Source: Biscogniauxia marginata
Taxonomy: Eukaryota; Ascomycota; Sordariomycetes; Xylariales; Xylariaceae
Direction: 5' to 3'
NCBI GenBank assembly: GCA_022695795.1
Contig: MU404086.1
Coordinates: 186,001 to 250,000, forward strand
DNA length: 64,000 bases
Made by a program: the position numbers and the translations under genes
Notes under the pieces: generated by a model
What the model saw: the letters and a program-made list of their open reading frames with translations, nothing else
Databases searched by the model: none
Told to the model about the DNA's origin: nothing
Shown here: piece by piece, positions 45,986 to 59,154 of the stretch
How positions within the stretch are numbered: position 1 is the stretch's first letter
Layout of the letters: each line of letters opens with the position of its first letter

Positions 45986-47380
45986 ATGGAGCAGCCAGAA
46001 GTGGAAATTCTGGTCCATATTGCAGCACCAAGCAGGACAGTCGATGATGCCATATACCGGTCCCTTGCCTCTGCATATATAGATTTTGAACCAATCAACA
46101 AGCAATCACTCCCAGAACCTGTCCCTACCCCTATTCACACCCTGCCAGATAGCAGCATTGATGGCCATCTGACTCCCCAGCTGAGCGATCGCTTGGGTTC
46201 CTTCAAATCGCCATGCGCTTCTTTTAGGAGCGTCATCGACAATGCCAATTCCCCTTTGTTACGTCTAGCTGGTGAGCACATGTTAAAGCAAGTCGGCGTC
46301 GAAGCCACACAGGCACAATCGACACAGGCAACATGGCAGTCGCCGCCTAGTGTAGTAGGGGATTCAAACCTACAGGATATTGTTGCCATTACGTCTCTGT
46401 CTTCCCCAACGAGAGTACTGGAACATTATCTGCAAGGCTTTGATGACTCCCCCCAATATCATGTCCGCAGCTTCGGCGGGGGTGAGCCGGTGATCATCAG
46501 CAACACGCCAGTTAGACCGCGCGAAACCGATGGCGGAAGGCAATACCAGACCCGGCAATCTCCACCAACGCCTGCTATTCCTAATACTCAGTATGGGAAT
46601 ATTGCTGGAGAATTAGATCACGTTGGCGAGAGGTCGACCAAGAGAGCGCATGGCGAGACAAGCCACCTGAACCAGGGCCTTCACTCAGAGGACGGTGCAG
46701 AGGACGACGATATCATCGAGGAAACTGTCATTCTGCCTTCATCCCAGGCCAATTTGATTGCCAGGGCAGACTCGGAACCTGCTCCGGCTAAGAGACCCGA
46801 GCAGTCTGTTGTGGAGGACACCCGGCAGGGATTACTTCGAATCGCGAGCGACACTGGGCCCAGCACATCTCATCAGTCCAGTCAGAAGTCCTTTCTCCGA
46901 ATACGCTTCCTTTCCACGCACGGGTTCAAATATGAGAGCTTGACGCTCACGGCGCCGGAGCCCCCCATCTCTGTCGCCAAAGTAGAGCCGCGCGATCTGA
47001 TCACCCCGAATCTAGAGAAGCTAGCAAGAGATCTAGACGTGCGCAAGAGGTTTCGCCCGAAAGATCGGACGAGGGAACTCCGCCCGCTGGAGCGCGGCTA
47101 CTGGTTGCTGGATTGCTCGACCTGGACCGCGCAGCTGAAGTGGGACGCGTGGGCGTACCTGGCCAACTACGTCGGTACCGGACTCGCGGGCTGGGGCGTC
47201 TCTTGTAGGAGAGACCCCGAGTACGGATGGCTGCGGGTGTACTGCTGGGGGGTCGTGGTCCCGCACCTCTACCTCCTGCTCTACCTGGCGAGTCAGCGTG
47301 AAATTCTTTTTACCGGGAGCTCTTGGGTAGATGGGGGAGGTGACATTGTCATAGCCATGAGCACGAGAGAGCGGCGTTAA
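45986..47380 (+). CDS. Unrecognised fungal protein
   Basis: Single open frame of 464 residues from the ATG at 45986. I do not recognise the family. The first 35 residues look ordered (EQPEVEILVHIAAPSRTVDD then AIYRSLASAYIDFEP). A long disordered Ser/Pro/Gln/Glu region follows, with an acidic block (EDGAEDDDIIEETVILPSSQ). The last 160 residues look folded (LRIRFLSTHGFKYESLTL, RPLERGYWLLDCSTW, AWAYLANYVGTGLAGWGVSC, RVYCWGVVVPHLYLLLYLAS) and are rich in Trp/Tyr. The hydrophobic run near 430-445 is short and probably part of the fold rather than a membrane segment. The ordered-disordered-ordered layout suggests a nuclear or regulatory protein; function unknown. Codon use becomes more GC-rich toward the 3' end. 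Confidence 0.75.
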   Translation: MEQPEVEILVHIAAPSRTVDDAIYRSLASAYIDFEPINKQSLPEPVPTPIHTLPDSSIDGHLTPQLSDRLGSFKSPCASFRSVIDNANSPLLRLAGEHMLKQVGVEATQAQSTQATWQSPPSVVGDSNLQDIVAITSLSSPTRVLEHYLQGFDDSPQYHVRSFGGGEPVIISNTPVRPRETDGGRQYQTRQSPPTPAIPNTQYGNIAGELDHVGERSTKRAHGETSHLNQGLHSEDGAEDDDIIEETVILPSSQANLIARADSEPAPAKRPEQSVVEDTRQGLLRIASDTGPSTSHQSSQKSFLRIRFLSTHGFKYESLTLTAPEPPISVAKVEPRDLITPNLEKLARDLDVRKRFRPKDRTRELRPLERGYWLLDCSTWTAQLKWDAWAYLANYVGTGLAGWGVSCRRDPEYGWLRVYCWGVVVPHLYLLLYLASQREILFTGSSWVDGGGDIVIAMSTRERR

Positions 47381-48033
47381 GGAGGGGGTTTGCTACCTGG
47401 GACTGGACTGCATTGCGGGGGTCGTTAGGGGAATGGCATCATCACATGGCGTACATGGCGCAGGAATTTTGAACATCGGTGGTTTATCTAGATAGAATAG
47501 GCAAAAGGGTGTAATTTCTACCGAACAATGTACTACATATACTCTCGACTCTTCTAAGGTGCCGTAGATACTCCTGTCTTGAGCGTAAACACACAAAGTA
47601 CATCACTTCATCGACATGTTACGAATCTCGTTCCTATCGGCCGGGCTATCTATCGGAGCCGCGTTAAAGGAAATATACTATTTGAGGCAGAGACGGCTTA
47701 CCGAGCGATCACGGAGAAACCTGTTGGGGGAGCATTGGGCTAAAGTAGGGTGTTCGTATCGTATCAGCCAACACATTATGACTGTCTGGAATATAACAAT
47801 GGAATCGATACTAGTTTACAGGTGCATACGGGCAGTAACGCGAAAAAAGAAAAACAAGAGAGCAGGGGCAGAAGTAGGACGGTATGGGCATGGGCTAGGC
47901 CTTCCTACCCGCCTGACCATTAACACTAACATGCCTGGTTGTCCTTCATCCGGCCGCCCTAGCAAGTACCTAGCTCAGCCTGCCTACTATCCCTGAAACT
48001 CTGCCGCAGGACACAGTGATATTGAAATCAGTT
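47381..48033. other. Convergent intergenic region
   Basis: 650 bp between two 3' ends. A 126-codon plus frame at 47616-47996 has no domain and is not called. Confidence 0.5.
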
Positions 48034-49136
48034 CTAGTGTCCATGTTGGACCTCCCGGTGCAGTTGAGAAGCAACATCCTTTTCGTATCGGTCCATCTCT
48101 GCCTTTGCAAGCTCGACATATGGCTACGGTGGCGTTAGTTTAGAAGGGGCAGCGTGAGGTATAAGTACAGTTAGACTTACTCGACGGTCTGCTTCTGACA
48201 AAGCTTTCCACTCTTGACCAAGGGATTTGGCGACAGCAGTCACATCCGTCTGTCCCCTCAATTCTCCACTAGCCCATTTCGCCTTGGCGAATAGAAGGTA
48301 TGCAGTCAATGCTCGCTTGGGCTGGCGCTCATCACGAATCGGCTTCACAAAGCCCTTGGGGAAATTATACTTCGCCTTCAGCAGTCTTCGAGCATAGATG
48401 GCAGAATTGATTTCCTCGGGAGTATGACTCTCTACCCATGTCTTGTACGCTGCGGCATTGCTGCTCTTGTTCTGCTCAGCAGTGCTCCTGAGGCGCTTTT
48501 CGGAATAAATGTCAGTCTAGGTGCCAATGGGAGCAAAAAAGCCTAGAGAGGACTTACCTGGATCTGGGAGGCTGGGAGTGTTTTATATTGCTGTGCTAGA
48601 TCCTTCACCATTTGGTGCATGGAATCCCTATCAGTCGTTTGGCCCTTGGTCTGCTCAGCTAGGTAGAGAGGCCATGGTCGCTCTGCTAGAGTCTTCGGTT
48701 CAGTGTAAAGCGCCTTCTTCCTGAGCTCCCGGCGTTGACGAAGGGCTAGAGTCTCTGGGGACGGTTTGCGACCAGCCTTCGACTTTGCTTTGGCTCGAGT
48801 CTTTACCTTTGCCTTGGGCTTGGTCTTGGTCTTGGCCTTGGTACTGGTCCTGGTCCTGGTTCCAGCTTTGGCTTTGGTTGTCTTCTTGGCCGTAGTCGTC
48901 GTCTTCTTTGCTGCCGGCTTCTTGGCTGCGGTGGAAGTATTCTTTACGCCTTTGGCAGCAGGCTTACGTTTGGTTACTGTGGCGGCAGCATAGGCTCGCA
49001 CAATCTTGAAGCTGAACCGCGACGTGCTGGCTGGTAGACCTGCGAACCGGCGCAAGACCACAGCACGAGCAGATGACGTAGCGAGGGTGGTCGCAACCAA
49101 CTGCCGGGCGGCAGCAAGTCCAATGGACGATGGCAT
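48034..49136 (-). CDS. Mitochondrial HMG-box DNA-binding protein
   Basis: Three exons (48558-49136, 48181-48495, 48034-48123) give 327 residues; introns of 62 and 57 bp. The acceptor of the first intron has alternatives a few codons apart. Seen: an N-terminal Arg/Ser/Ala-rich segment without acids (MPSSIGLAAARQLVATTLAT, then VLRRFAG), typical of mitochondrial targeting. A long Lys/Thr/Ala linker follows (residues about 55-120), then two HMG-box-like units (ERPWPLYLAEQTKGQTTDRD; QPKRALTAYLLFAKAKWAS with GQEWKALSEADRRPYVELAK). By family it should package or maintain mitochondrial DNA, as yeast Abf2 or the filamentous mtHMB1 proteins do. The Lys-rich linker resembles a histone-H1 tail, giving extra non-specific DNA binding. 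The 3' end faces that of the preceding gene. Confidence 0.87.
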
Positions 49137-49965
49137 GGCGAAGAGACCTTGATCAGGTGTTGATGAGTACGGAGATCAATTGAGAAGTCCTGGTCTTGCC
49201 GGGTCACCAGATGGGCCAGAGATGAAATTTCTTGGTCCTCGTGGGGGGAAGTTCAATTGAAAATGGTGAGTCGTCCCGCCCGGCCCATGTTTATTTCAAA
49301 CGCGAGAGAGAGGTAGGTTTGTGTGGGTACCTGAGGCAGTGGGGTTACTTAGGTACCGAAATTTGTGCAAACGCCTGTGGCCCACATTAACCATCCAATC
49401 AATGCAGTTGTGACCGGGTCTCAATCGAGCGCAATCACTCGAGGCAAGCCACAAATAGATGTAGCTTCGACATGCCCTAGGTACGTACCTACCTCTCTCT
49501 AGGGCCTTCGATACCTCCCTTCAGCTCTTCTGTCCATTACGTATGTAGGTACCTAGGTACTGCATACATATGTACTTGGCCACATCAGCTATAGATATAA
49601 CTCGGTTACAAGCATAAGCTGCAGCTACCTCCTGCATATAGAGGTACCTACCTACCTACCTCCGACGGCAGCCCGGTACCTTAATGGAGTTACTTCCAAT
49701 CTGTACTGTACATAAGTTGAAATCTGCATTTGCGCCTCGTCCACGTACAAGTTCGGCTCTCACTCTGATTCACCATTTCCATCGCCTTTTGGTCTTAGCG
49801 TATCACTCAACCGCCATTATCATCGCGATCGTAGCGACAAGCCTCCCCGAATTCCCGGTGATTTCTACTGCGGCTTCAAGTCATTGAACTGGAGTTTCTC
49901 CCGAGTCCTCTGGTAGCTCTCACCATAGTAGTGCGATCGAGCCGTACTACCAAAAACATATAACC
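49137..49965. promoter_or_regulatory. Divergent promoter region, mtHMG gene and PRP5
   Basis: 830 bp between divergent starts. Rich in GTAGGTACCT-type motifs around 49480-49660, including the exact copy (49534-49560) of the E2/ERG26 palindrome arm. Confidence 0.5.
49534..49560. repeat. Second exact copy of the 27-bp element
   Basis: Identical to 32419-32445. Here the right half of the palindrome is altered after the GGTAC, so the symmetry is incomplete. Confidence 0.9.
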
Positions 49966-52900
49966 ATGGCTCGGCTGAGAGACTCACGCTCACCAACTCC
50001 TGCAGGAAGCCAGCAAACTTCAAGAAAACATCGCAGAGATGAGGACAGAAGGGACCGAGACCGTCGGGATTATGGACGAGACCAGAGACGCCGGAGTCGC
50101 TCTCGGAGTCCAAATGATGTAAGGCGATATGATGCCTCTGGCACTGGCCATTCCTCTGACAATATACGCCCGCAGCGTCGATACCGCGACCGGGACCGAG
50201 ACCATGACTACCGCCGCCGTGACCGCTCCGTAGACCGTCGCGACTATCGAGGAGCAAGAGACCGTAGGCGGTCGCGTGATCGCTTTGCAGACAGGGAAAG
50301 GGAACGATCATCCGACTCCCGCCGCCGGCGAAGCCGTGACCGGGATGGAGACAGAGACCACCGCAGCAGGCGAGACGAATCCCGTGATCGAGCCAGGGCA
50401 CGACGCGAAGGTACTGCTGACTCCCATCCGCGCAGCAGGCGAGGTGACAGCCGTGAGCGTGGCCCGGCACCTAGTGATTCTGCCAAGGGAAAGGTAGTTG
50501 ATGTACGTTCAACCATACATGTCCTCAGTGTAACCGACATTGACCCTCCGATACAGGCGGACCTAAAACCGAAGCCGCCGGCCGCCCAGTCGGATGCCGA
50601 CAAGAGGGCAGAGCGTCTTGCCAAGGTGTCGGCATGGAAGAAGAAGCAGGAAGAGAAGGAGAAGCAGAAAGAGGCAACTCCAGGTGGCACTCGGAAGCTC
50701 CTTGCTGAAATGGACCAAAAGGCTAACGGGACGTCCTCCAATGCAACACCTACGATAGCTTCTCCAGCGCCAGTGTCGCCAGCTGACTCGCAAGCGTTGT
50801 CTCCCGCAACCCCTTACGCTGGAAAATTTGATCCCAAGGCAATAGCCAAGAAATCAGCCCCCCGGGCACACTCCCCAAGTACTGCCCCCAAATTGGGTGC
50901 CATTGCGGTTGTTCAGTCTACGAACGCAGCTTCAACAGCGAAAGCCTCCAATGGTAAGTTTATCTCCCTGTGCATAAGTAACCAGGACACTGACTTACTA
51001 CTTCAAGCATCTGCTCTCCCACAAAGGCGAGCCAAGACCAGTGGCTTTGGTTTCCATAAACAAAATACGGAGACGGAAAAGGCTCCTCAAAAACGAAAGT
51101 TAATACTTGATGAGGAGGAAACATCAAATAGAAAACTTGCTAAGCTGCCATCTTTGCCCCTTGCTGATGTCGATGATACTCCCTACGAAAATCAAGATGA
51201 GGACGATGAAGACGATGCTGATAATTTCGTTGGTGACGAAGCGGAGGAAGCGGCTGCAGCTCGTGCGGCACAAGAGCGGCGTGAAGAACGCATCGCGCAA
51301 GAGAATGCCCAGCAAGACGCAGAAATGCAAGTCGACCAAATTGGGGAGGAAACAACATCACATACCGAAAGCGCTGCTGACAACGCGTTGCCGGCCGAGG
51401 CTATGAATGTCGATGACGAAGTTGATCCTCTAGACGCCTTCATGAACGATCTGGAAACCAAGCCAACAGCAGCTGCCCCTGTCAAGCCCAGAGCAAAAGA
51501 CACCAACAGCGCCCAAGAGCCTGAAGCGTACTTCAGTGACGATGATTATGACTATCATAAAGAGAACAACGACCCTGGCTCTTTCTTGGCACTTGCTGCG
51601 AAAGCACGCAAAAAGAAGGATATCCCATCCATCGACTATAGTAAGCTAGACCTCGAACCGGTTCGAAAGAATTTTTGGGTTGAGCCTGCTGAGTTATCTG
51701 AGATGACTGAGGCTGAATTGGCGGACTTGCGTATCGAACTTGACGGCATCAAGGTTTCTGGAAAGGACGTGCCAAAACCGGTGCAGAAGTGGTCCCAGTG
51801 CGCCTTGTCGCGGAAGACACTCGATATCATCGAGAGTCTAGGATTCGAGAAGCCTACACCCATCCAAATGCAGGCTTTTCCGGCAATCATGTCTGGCCGT
51901 GATGTCATTGGTGTGGCTAAGACTGGCTCGGGAAAGACACTTGCTTTTCTATTGCCCATGTTCAGGCACATCAAGGACCAGAAACCACTAAGGGAAAACG
52001 ACGGCCCCATTGGACTGATAATGACCCCTACGCGCGAGCTGGCGACCCAAATACACCGCGATTGCAAGCCCTTCTTGAAGTCGATGAACCTCCGCGCAGT
52101 TTGTGCTTACGGCGGTGCACCTATCAAAGATCATATTGCTGAGTTGAAGAGAGGTGCCGAGATTGTTGTTTGCACCCCTGGTCGCATGATTGACCTACTT
52201 GCTGCTAATCAAGGACGTGTCACGAATCTCAAAAGGGTCAGCTACGTCGTTCTTGATGAGGCTGATAGAATGTTCGATATGGGGTTTGAGCCCCAGGTTA
52301 TGAAAATCTTTGCAAATATGCGACCAGACCGTCAAACCATCCTCTTTTCAGCCACAATGCCTCGGATTATGGATGCTTTAGCTAAGAAAGTTCTCAACAG
52401 CCCCGTCGAGATTACCGTAGGCGGCAGGAGTGTTGTGGCTCCCGAGATCACTCAGGTCGTTGAGATCCGCGAAGAGAACACCAAATTTCTCCGCTTGCTA
52501 GAACTTCTCGGTGAGCTTTATGACAAGGACGAGGATGCCCGCACTCTAGTGTTCGTGGAACGCCAGGAAAAGGCGGATGATCTACTAAAAGAACTCATGC
52601 GAAAGGGCTATCCTTGCATGTCTATCCATGGAGGAAAAGATCAAATCGATCGAGACTCGACTATTGAAGATTTCAAACATGGCGTGATCCCCATTCTTAT
52701 TGCGACTTCAGTGGCGGCTCGAGGGCTCGACGTCAAGCAGCTAAAGCTAGTTGTCAATTATGACGCGCCAAACCATCTTGAAGATTATGTGCACCGGGCT
52801 GGCCGAACCGGACGTGCTGGCAACAAAGGTACAGCTGTTACATTCGTAACAGGAGACCAGGAAAATTGTGCTCCAGGCATATCGAAGGCCCTTGAGCAGA

Positions 52901-53679
52901 GCGGCCAGCCTGTTCCGGCGCAGCTGGATGAAATGCGCAAGGCTTTTAGAGACAAGGTTAAGTCTGGCAAGGCCAAGGATCAATCGGGCTTTGGAGGCAA
53001 GGGTCTGGAGCGACTTGACCAGGAAAGAGAAGCTGCCCGCCTCCGGGAACGGAAAACACATAGGACAGAGGGTGAAGAAGAGGAAGAGAAGAAAGAGGAG
53101 AAGGGAGGTGAAGACAAAAAGGGGGATAAGGCTGCCGTGGCTATCCAAACCGCTAGTTCGGGCATCGTGTCTCGTGACGCCGCTCCCAAGGTGGATCTGG
53201 AGCCGAAGTTTACCATTCACAAAAGGGAGGACCCAGCACCATCCTCGAGTGGTAACAATCCGTTGGACAAGGTCTCATCGGCCATCAACGCTATTAATGC
53301 TCGTCTAGGTCGTGCTGGTCAGCTTCGGCCAGGTCAGCCCATTGACAACAAAGGTCCCGATGCCGGTGCCTTCCATGCGACCCTTGAGATCAATGACTTC
53401 CCGCAAAAGGCTCGTTGGGCCGTCACGAATCGAACCAATGTGGCCAAGATTCTGGAAGCTACTGGGACCTCGATCACCACCAAAGGCAACTTCTACCCAG
53501 TCGGCAAGGATGTCCAACCTGGCGGAGAGCCGAAACTATACATTCTGGTGGAGGGAGACACCGAATTGGTGGTGGCTAATGCCATGGCCGAACTCACCCG
53601 CCTCCTCAAAGAGGGTACAATGGCAGCTGCCGATGCGGACAGTAGAGCACCTATTGGTGGGAGATATACAGTCACGTGA
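49966..53679 (+). CDS. PRP5: PRP5/DDX46, DEAD-box pre-mRNA splicing helicase
   Basis: PRP5 uses ATP to let U2 snRNP engage the branch point and proofreads that pairing. The frame is open throughout (1237 codons), but two 54-bp stop-free introns are very likely at 50503-50556 and 50954-51007. Removing them gives exons 49966-50502, 50557-50953, 51008-53679 and 1201 residues. Seen: an Arg/Asp/Ser (RD/RS) N-terminus of about 160 residues, an acidic middle with the [10 protein letters not shown] motif characteristic of Prp5/DDX46, then the DEAD core: Q motif, AKTGSGKT about residue 615, [19 protein letters not shown] about 727, SATMP about 758, ARGLDVKQ and [10 protein letters not shown]. The last 120 residues form the KH-like C-terminal domain ([20 protein letters not shown]). 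It lies back to back with the mtHMG gene. Confidence 0.96.
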   Translation: MARLRDSRSPTPAGSQQTSRKHRRDEDRRDRDRRDYGRDQRRRSRSRSPNDVRRYDASGTGHSSDNIRPQRRYRDRDRDHDYRRRDRSVDRRDYRGARDRRRSRDRFADRERERSSDSRRRRSRDRDGDRDHRSRRDESRDRARARREGTADSHPRSRRGDSRERGPAPSDSAKGKVVDVRSTIHVLSVTDIDPPIQADLKPKPPAAQSDADKRAERLAKVSAWKKKQEEKEKQKEATPGGTRKLLAEMDQKANGTSSNATPTIASPAPVSPADSQALSPATPYAGKFDPKAIAKKSAPRAHSPSTAPKLGAIAVVQSTNAASTAKASNGKFISLCISNQDTDLLLQASALPQRRAKTSGFGFHKQNTETEKAPQKRKLILDEEETSNRKLAKLPSLPLADVDDTPYENQDEDDEDDADNFVGDEAEEAAAARAAQERREERIAQENAQQDAEMQVDQIGEETTSHTESAADNALPAEAMNVDDEVDPLDAFMNDLETKPTAAAPVKPRAKDTNSAQEPEAYFSDDDYDYHKENNDPGSFLALAAKARKKKDIPSIDYSKLDLEPVRKNFWVEPAELSEMTEAELADLRIELDGIKVSGKDVPKPVQKWSQCALSRKTLDIIESLGFEKPTPIQMQAFPAIMSGRDVIGVAKTGSGKTLAFLLPMFRHIKDQKPLRENDGPIGLIMTPTRELATQIHRDCKPFLKSMNLRAVCAYGGAPIKDHIAELKRGAEIVVCTPGRMIDLLAANQGRVTNLKRVSYVVLDEADRMFDMGFEPQVMKIFANMRPDRQTILFSATMPRIMDALAKKVLNSPVEITVGGRSVVAPEITQVVEIREENTKFLRLLELLGELYDKDEDARTLVFVERQEKADDLLKELMRKGYPCMSIHGGKDQIDRDSTIEDFKHGVIPILIATSVAARGLDVKQLKLVVNYDAPNHLEDYVHRAGRTGRAGNKGTAVTFVTGDQENCAPGISKALEQSGQPVPAQLDEMRKAFRDKVKSGKAKDQSGFGGKGLERLDQEREAARLRERKTHRTEGEEEEEKKEEKGGEDKKGDKAAVAIQTASSGIVSRDAAPKVDLEPKFTIHKREDPAPSSSGNNPLDKVSSAINAINARLGRAGQLRPGQPIDNKGPDAGAFHATLEINDFPQKARWAVTNRTNVAKILEATGTSITTKGNFYPVGKDVQPGGEPKLYILVEGDTELVVANAMAELTRLLKEGTMAAADADSRAPIGGRYTVT

Positions 53680-53939
53680 GCGTATACGGATGTTAGGGAC
53701 CTTCTGTTTTCTGAATGTACATCAAATCAAAGTAAAACCGGCGTTCAATAGAGGCGCACCCTGGAAGAGAAGAGCACTCTTAAGTGCTAAATCTATAATT
53801 AGTAAGGTGATATAATTTGCATTACTTCCTTCCGAAGTCTAGAGCACCGCGTGTCAGAAAATGCGTGATAAGAACAATGAAGCTTTACAAGATTATGCTA
53901 TTCAGTCCAGCTGCGCCCCCCCCCCCCGGGCCCCAAGTC

Positions 53940-54445
53940 TCAGTTATGTGTCCTCGCCTGCGCAGCCTCGTCGGCGTCGCGCAGCCTTCTCTCGTTGTTG
54001 CTGATCTCTTGGAGGGTCTCGTTCCTCGTCTGCTTCTTTTGGGCGGCTAGCTGAGAGCCCAGCTTACCCGTAGACCTTGACGACGCGGCTTGAGCTCTTG
54101 CCTGTTTTTTTTTCATATATTCATTTTTTGATGAGCATTAGAAGTTTTAAATTGATACTTATCATGACCAAAAAGGGTTGAAAATTGTTTAGCGGTGGGG
54201 ATAAGGGGGGAAGGGGTGGGTTTCCCTACCTCTGCGGCTTCTGCTGCTCGTCTCCGAGCCTCGGCGTTGTCGACGTTGTTGCCCGGGGAAGAAGACGACG
54301 TGCCGTCGCCGCCGCCTAGGGTCCGAGGCGGACCACCGACCTTGGTCGGAACGGAGGCGCGCTGTGGCTGCGGCGGTGCGGTCCCGAGGACCCGGCCCGG
54401 CTGCGAGAAGTTCTCGCTGTCCGACTTGCCGCATATATTCCCCAT
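53940..54445 (-). CDS. Small, probably N-myristoylated fungal protein
   Basis: Two exons (54230-54445 and 53940-54101) with a 128-bp intron make 125 residues. I do not know a named family. The N-terminus MGNICGKS has Gly2 with Cys5 close by, the pattern for N-myristoylation followed by palmitoylation, so membrane association is expected. SQPGRVLGTAP follows, then a Pro/Gly/Ser linker. A helical Ala/Glu/Arg segment crosses the intron (NAEARRRAAEAAEARAQA), and a charged helix closes the protein (QKKQTRNETLQEISNNERRL). It has no catalytic motifs and may be a small adaptor or vacuole/plasma-membrane-associated protein; this is inference. Its 3' end faces PRP5 about 260 bp away, with a 12-base C run in its 3' UTR. 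Confidence 0.8.
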
Positions 54446-56017
54446 TATTTCCCTCTTCTGGTTATTTTTTAATGGGCTGCTGCTGCTGGTAAAGGATTGA
54501 TCTGTTATATCTTTTCTTATATTTTATCTTTCTTTCCTTTGTTCCGGATGAAGGGGGGTCTGAGCGAATAAATGGGCGAGTGTAGCGTCTCCTTCCCGCG
54601 CGCCGGGGGGGAGGCCACGCAAGCAGATAAGGCAAACTCGTAGACAGGTTTGATGTAAGTATGTGGTGGTGATTGCGAGTCAGGCAGAGCGAAAGCAGTA
54701 AATGTAATGAATAATCACTGCAAGTCAGTAAGGAGGAGGGAGGATGATGGGGGTTTGTCTGGCTGGGCTGGGCTAGGAAAACGGGATGATTGTTTGTGAG
54801 GTAAGGCGATGCAATGCGATCTGAATCATGGCGATGGTGGTGAGGCTGGTGGGCATTATCGTCTTGGACATTGGCCCGCTCGAAGATTGGCTGACGTTGA
54901 GACAAGCTGCTGGTCTGGGCGAATGACCGGCTACAAGGGGTCCGGCACGGAAACGCCGATTGGAGGGGGGCACATCCACTCGGATTTGTATAGGTATTTA
55001 CCATATTAGTATGTACATGTAGTTAGCCCAATTAAATTGTAATACCTACGATGATAATCTCCAACTGCGACGATTCGAATTATTTGTGTCCCACGACGCG
55101 GAAGTAGGTGAGTAGGTATATATACAACCGGCAGGCAATACTAACAGGTACGTACTGTTTTATATGTCTCAATTTCCAGTTTGGGGTGCGCATGTTAAAT
55201 GACACAGCTCAAGATAGGAGGTATACCCACTTCCATGCATACCTTGCATGTGCCTAACTTAGATTCACGTCATTGTACACCAGAATTGATTTGTATCAGA
55301 TGCGCTGCGGCTGGCAGCAGCTGTGCGGTGCCAGGTACAATTTGCGCGAGTTCTGGTTCGTTGCAGAAGGTGCGCTCTCAATCTGATTTGAAGGTTCTCC
55401 GAGTCCCTTGCTGGCCAAGTAAAACCCCCCTTCCCCACATAACTTTTGTCTCGTCTCTGCCTCTTCACATCAACAACCAACTACACCACGTGGTGTATGT
55501 TGAGCCTCTACCCACTCCGTCAGTGAGCAGGTAGATTTTTTATCTGGCTGAGGGGCGACACATGAGACTTTCACGCCGGATCCAGTAAAAAAGCACACTT
55601 TGCTTCCTATCGTTGTCCGACTGACGCCATGGCGCTCCGTCTATAGCCTGCAGTGAACTATCCATCAAGGTTCCCAAGCCGCCTTGCCTTCTGGCGCTAT
55701 CTGCTCACCAGCTTGATTTTTTTTTTTTCCAAAACTTATTTTCGTGGGCCACCTGGGTAGCGCCTCAAAAAGGCCACTACGCCCTATCCAACGGCTAGGA
55801 TCTTGCCCTTCCAGGTTGCTGTTCATCTTCAGAGAGGCCTCGAAGGTTGCGCATAGGCCCCCCATCCATCGACACTAATGCTTCCGAGTTGACATCCTTA
55901 ACGGCCCCGGAATCTTCTCTGTGTATCCTTGCCCTTAGGCTTGAGGATCCCAACGCCGTCTCTATTTCCGGATCATGTCTATGCGGAGAACACGGCATTG
56001 CGCTCTCAACAACAACG
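54446..56017. promoter_or_regulatory. Long divergent promoter region, small lipid-anchored gene and zinc regulator
   Basis: 1.6 kb between divergent starts. The frame of the zinc-finger gene stays open upstream of its ATG to 55847 without another ATG. The region should contain the regulator's 5' UTR and any autoregulatory zinc-response sites. I could not point to one with confidence. Confidence 0.45.
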
Positions 56018-57843
<1,826 letters not shown>

Positions 57844-59154
57844 GAGGCTGATACCCAATCACCGGTCTGGCAGGTAGATGGCGAATTAGGAGTTACGGAT
57901 AAAGGGTCTGGCTTTCAATTTTGTTGTGACGGTCGATACTTCATGTTATATACCTAGGTAATGATGGGTGATGAATGGCGATTCATTATCGTAGACAACT
58001 AAAGGATATCGATAAAATCAGGCTCAAGAATACAAGATATTGAAAGCGAGAAACTTATGTTAATAGAATAAACCCTGTCCCCTTGATGATTTAATACGTG
58101 CGCAAGCCTCGCTTGTTGTGTTGGCAGATAAATAACACCCGGTTTTGGTATATAATGATTCTGGTGATTTCAGAGCATGACAGGAACAATACGTGATGCA
58201 AATTACCATAAAAGGAGGTCCTCCTGGCTTCAAGTTACATCCCTTACGAGGAGGTAAATAGACAATAGGTATAGTTCATTGAAGTATTTCGTCAGATCCC
58301 TACATATGCAGCTACCCATCCCACCACCCAGCCTACCGGTCACGCTTTAGCATTTCTATTCCTTAATAACCTAACCATTTGAAGGGTTTAAAGACAGACT
58401 ACCTACAGCGGCGGCTCCACACGCCAAAAACCCCTTTTCTAAGGAATTTAGAAGTTGATATTATGTACTCATAAGTGACCGTTTTCACACGAATTTATCT
58501 CAAGCCCTATAATCTAGACGACACATCTATCTTATTACTTACCGGCCCAGCCGCGCGGAGGAAGGGGTTTTATCAAGAAGATCAGGATTTGAGATACGGA
58601 ACTAAACAGACTAGGTTAATGTCCCAGCGTTGCGGGCAATGCTTTGGTTGGAGTAGGTCCATATTGGTAGGAATCATATCACATGGTAGAGCCGTGGCCA
58701 TACTTTGTGACGGTCTGGAATCAAATCACGACTGGTCGTGACAACATCGTTGATTACATGTTCTCAGCAGTTTCTACTAGCAAGTGATGAAACTAGACAA
58801 TTCGCGGTCACCAGTGTAAGCTCCTAGCGTACATGCTGAATTCGAATGTCGCCATTGGATTGGGCTATTCGCCGATGAAACTGCCGTTGCGTAGGCTGGC
58901 ACAAGTGAGGACTTCCACAGGGAATTCACCCGAGATGCAAGCGGGGACAATGCTCGAGGGAGTTGTTCAGCGCCCGAAGGCAATACTTTTCGCATTCGGC
59001 AGCGACATTGGCTGCAAGTGTGACCTCATAACACCTATGAACCGGAAAAAGCCGTGTGATGCCATGCAAATGTCAGGATTCCCTTTTGGAATAACCGCGC
59101 CCTCTACAACCAAACCACCCCCCCCCCCCCCCCCTAGAGTCCGCAAATAACCAT
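57844..59154. other. Convergent intergenic region
   Basis: 1.3 kb between two 3' ends, including a 17-base C run at 59118-59134 next to the L35 stop. The 88-codon and 105-codon frames in it lack domains. Confidence 0.5.
59118..59134. repeat. 17-base poly-C tract
   Basis: Uninterrupted C run on the + strand, poly-G in the L35 transcript's 3' UTR, 20 bp beyond the stop codon. Confidence 0.9.

Noticed and set aside
47616..47996. 126-codon plus-strand frame between the unrecognised gene and the mtHMG gene
   Set aside because: No domain, biased composition, lies in a 3'-to-3' spacer; most likely chance.
50020..50741. Long antisense frames across the PRP5 N-terminus and similar antisense frames in other GC-rich genes
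   Set aside because: Shadows of RS/RD-repeat and GC-rich coding DNA; no independent support.
58475..59150. Plus-strand frames in the ZafA-RPL35 spacer
   Set aside because: No domain; one ends in the poly-C tract.
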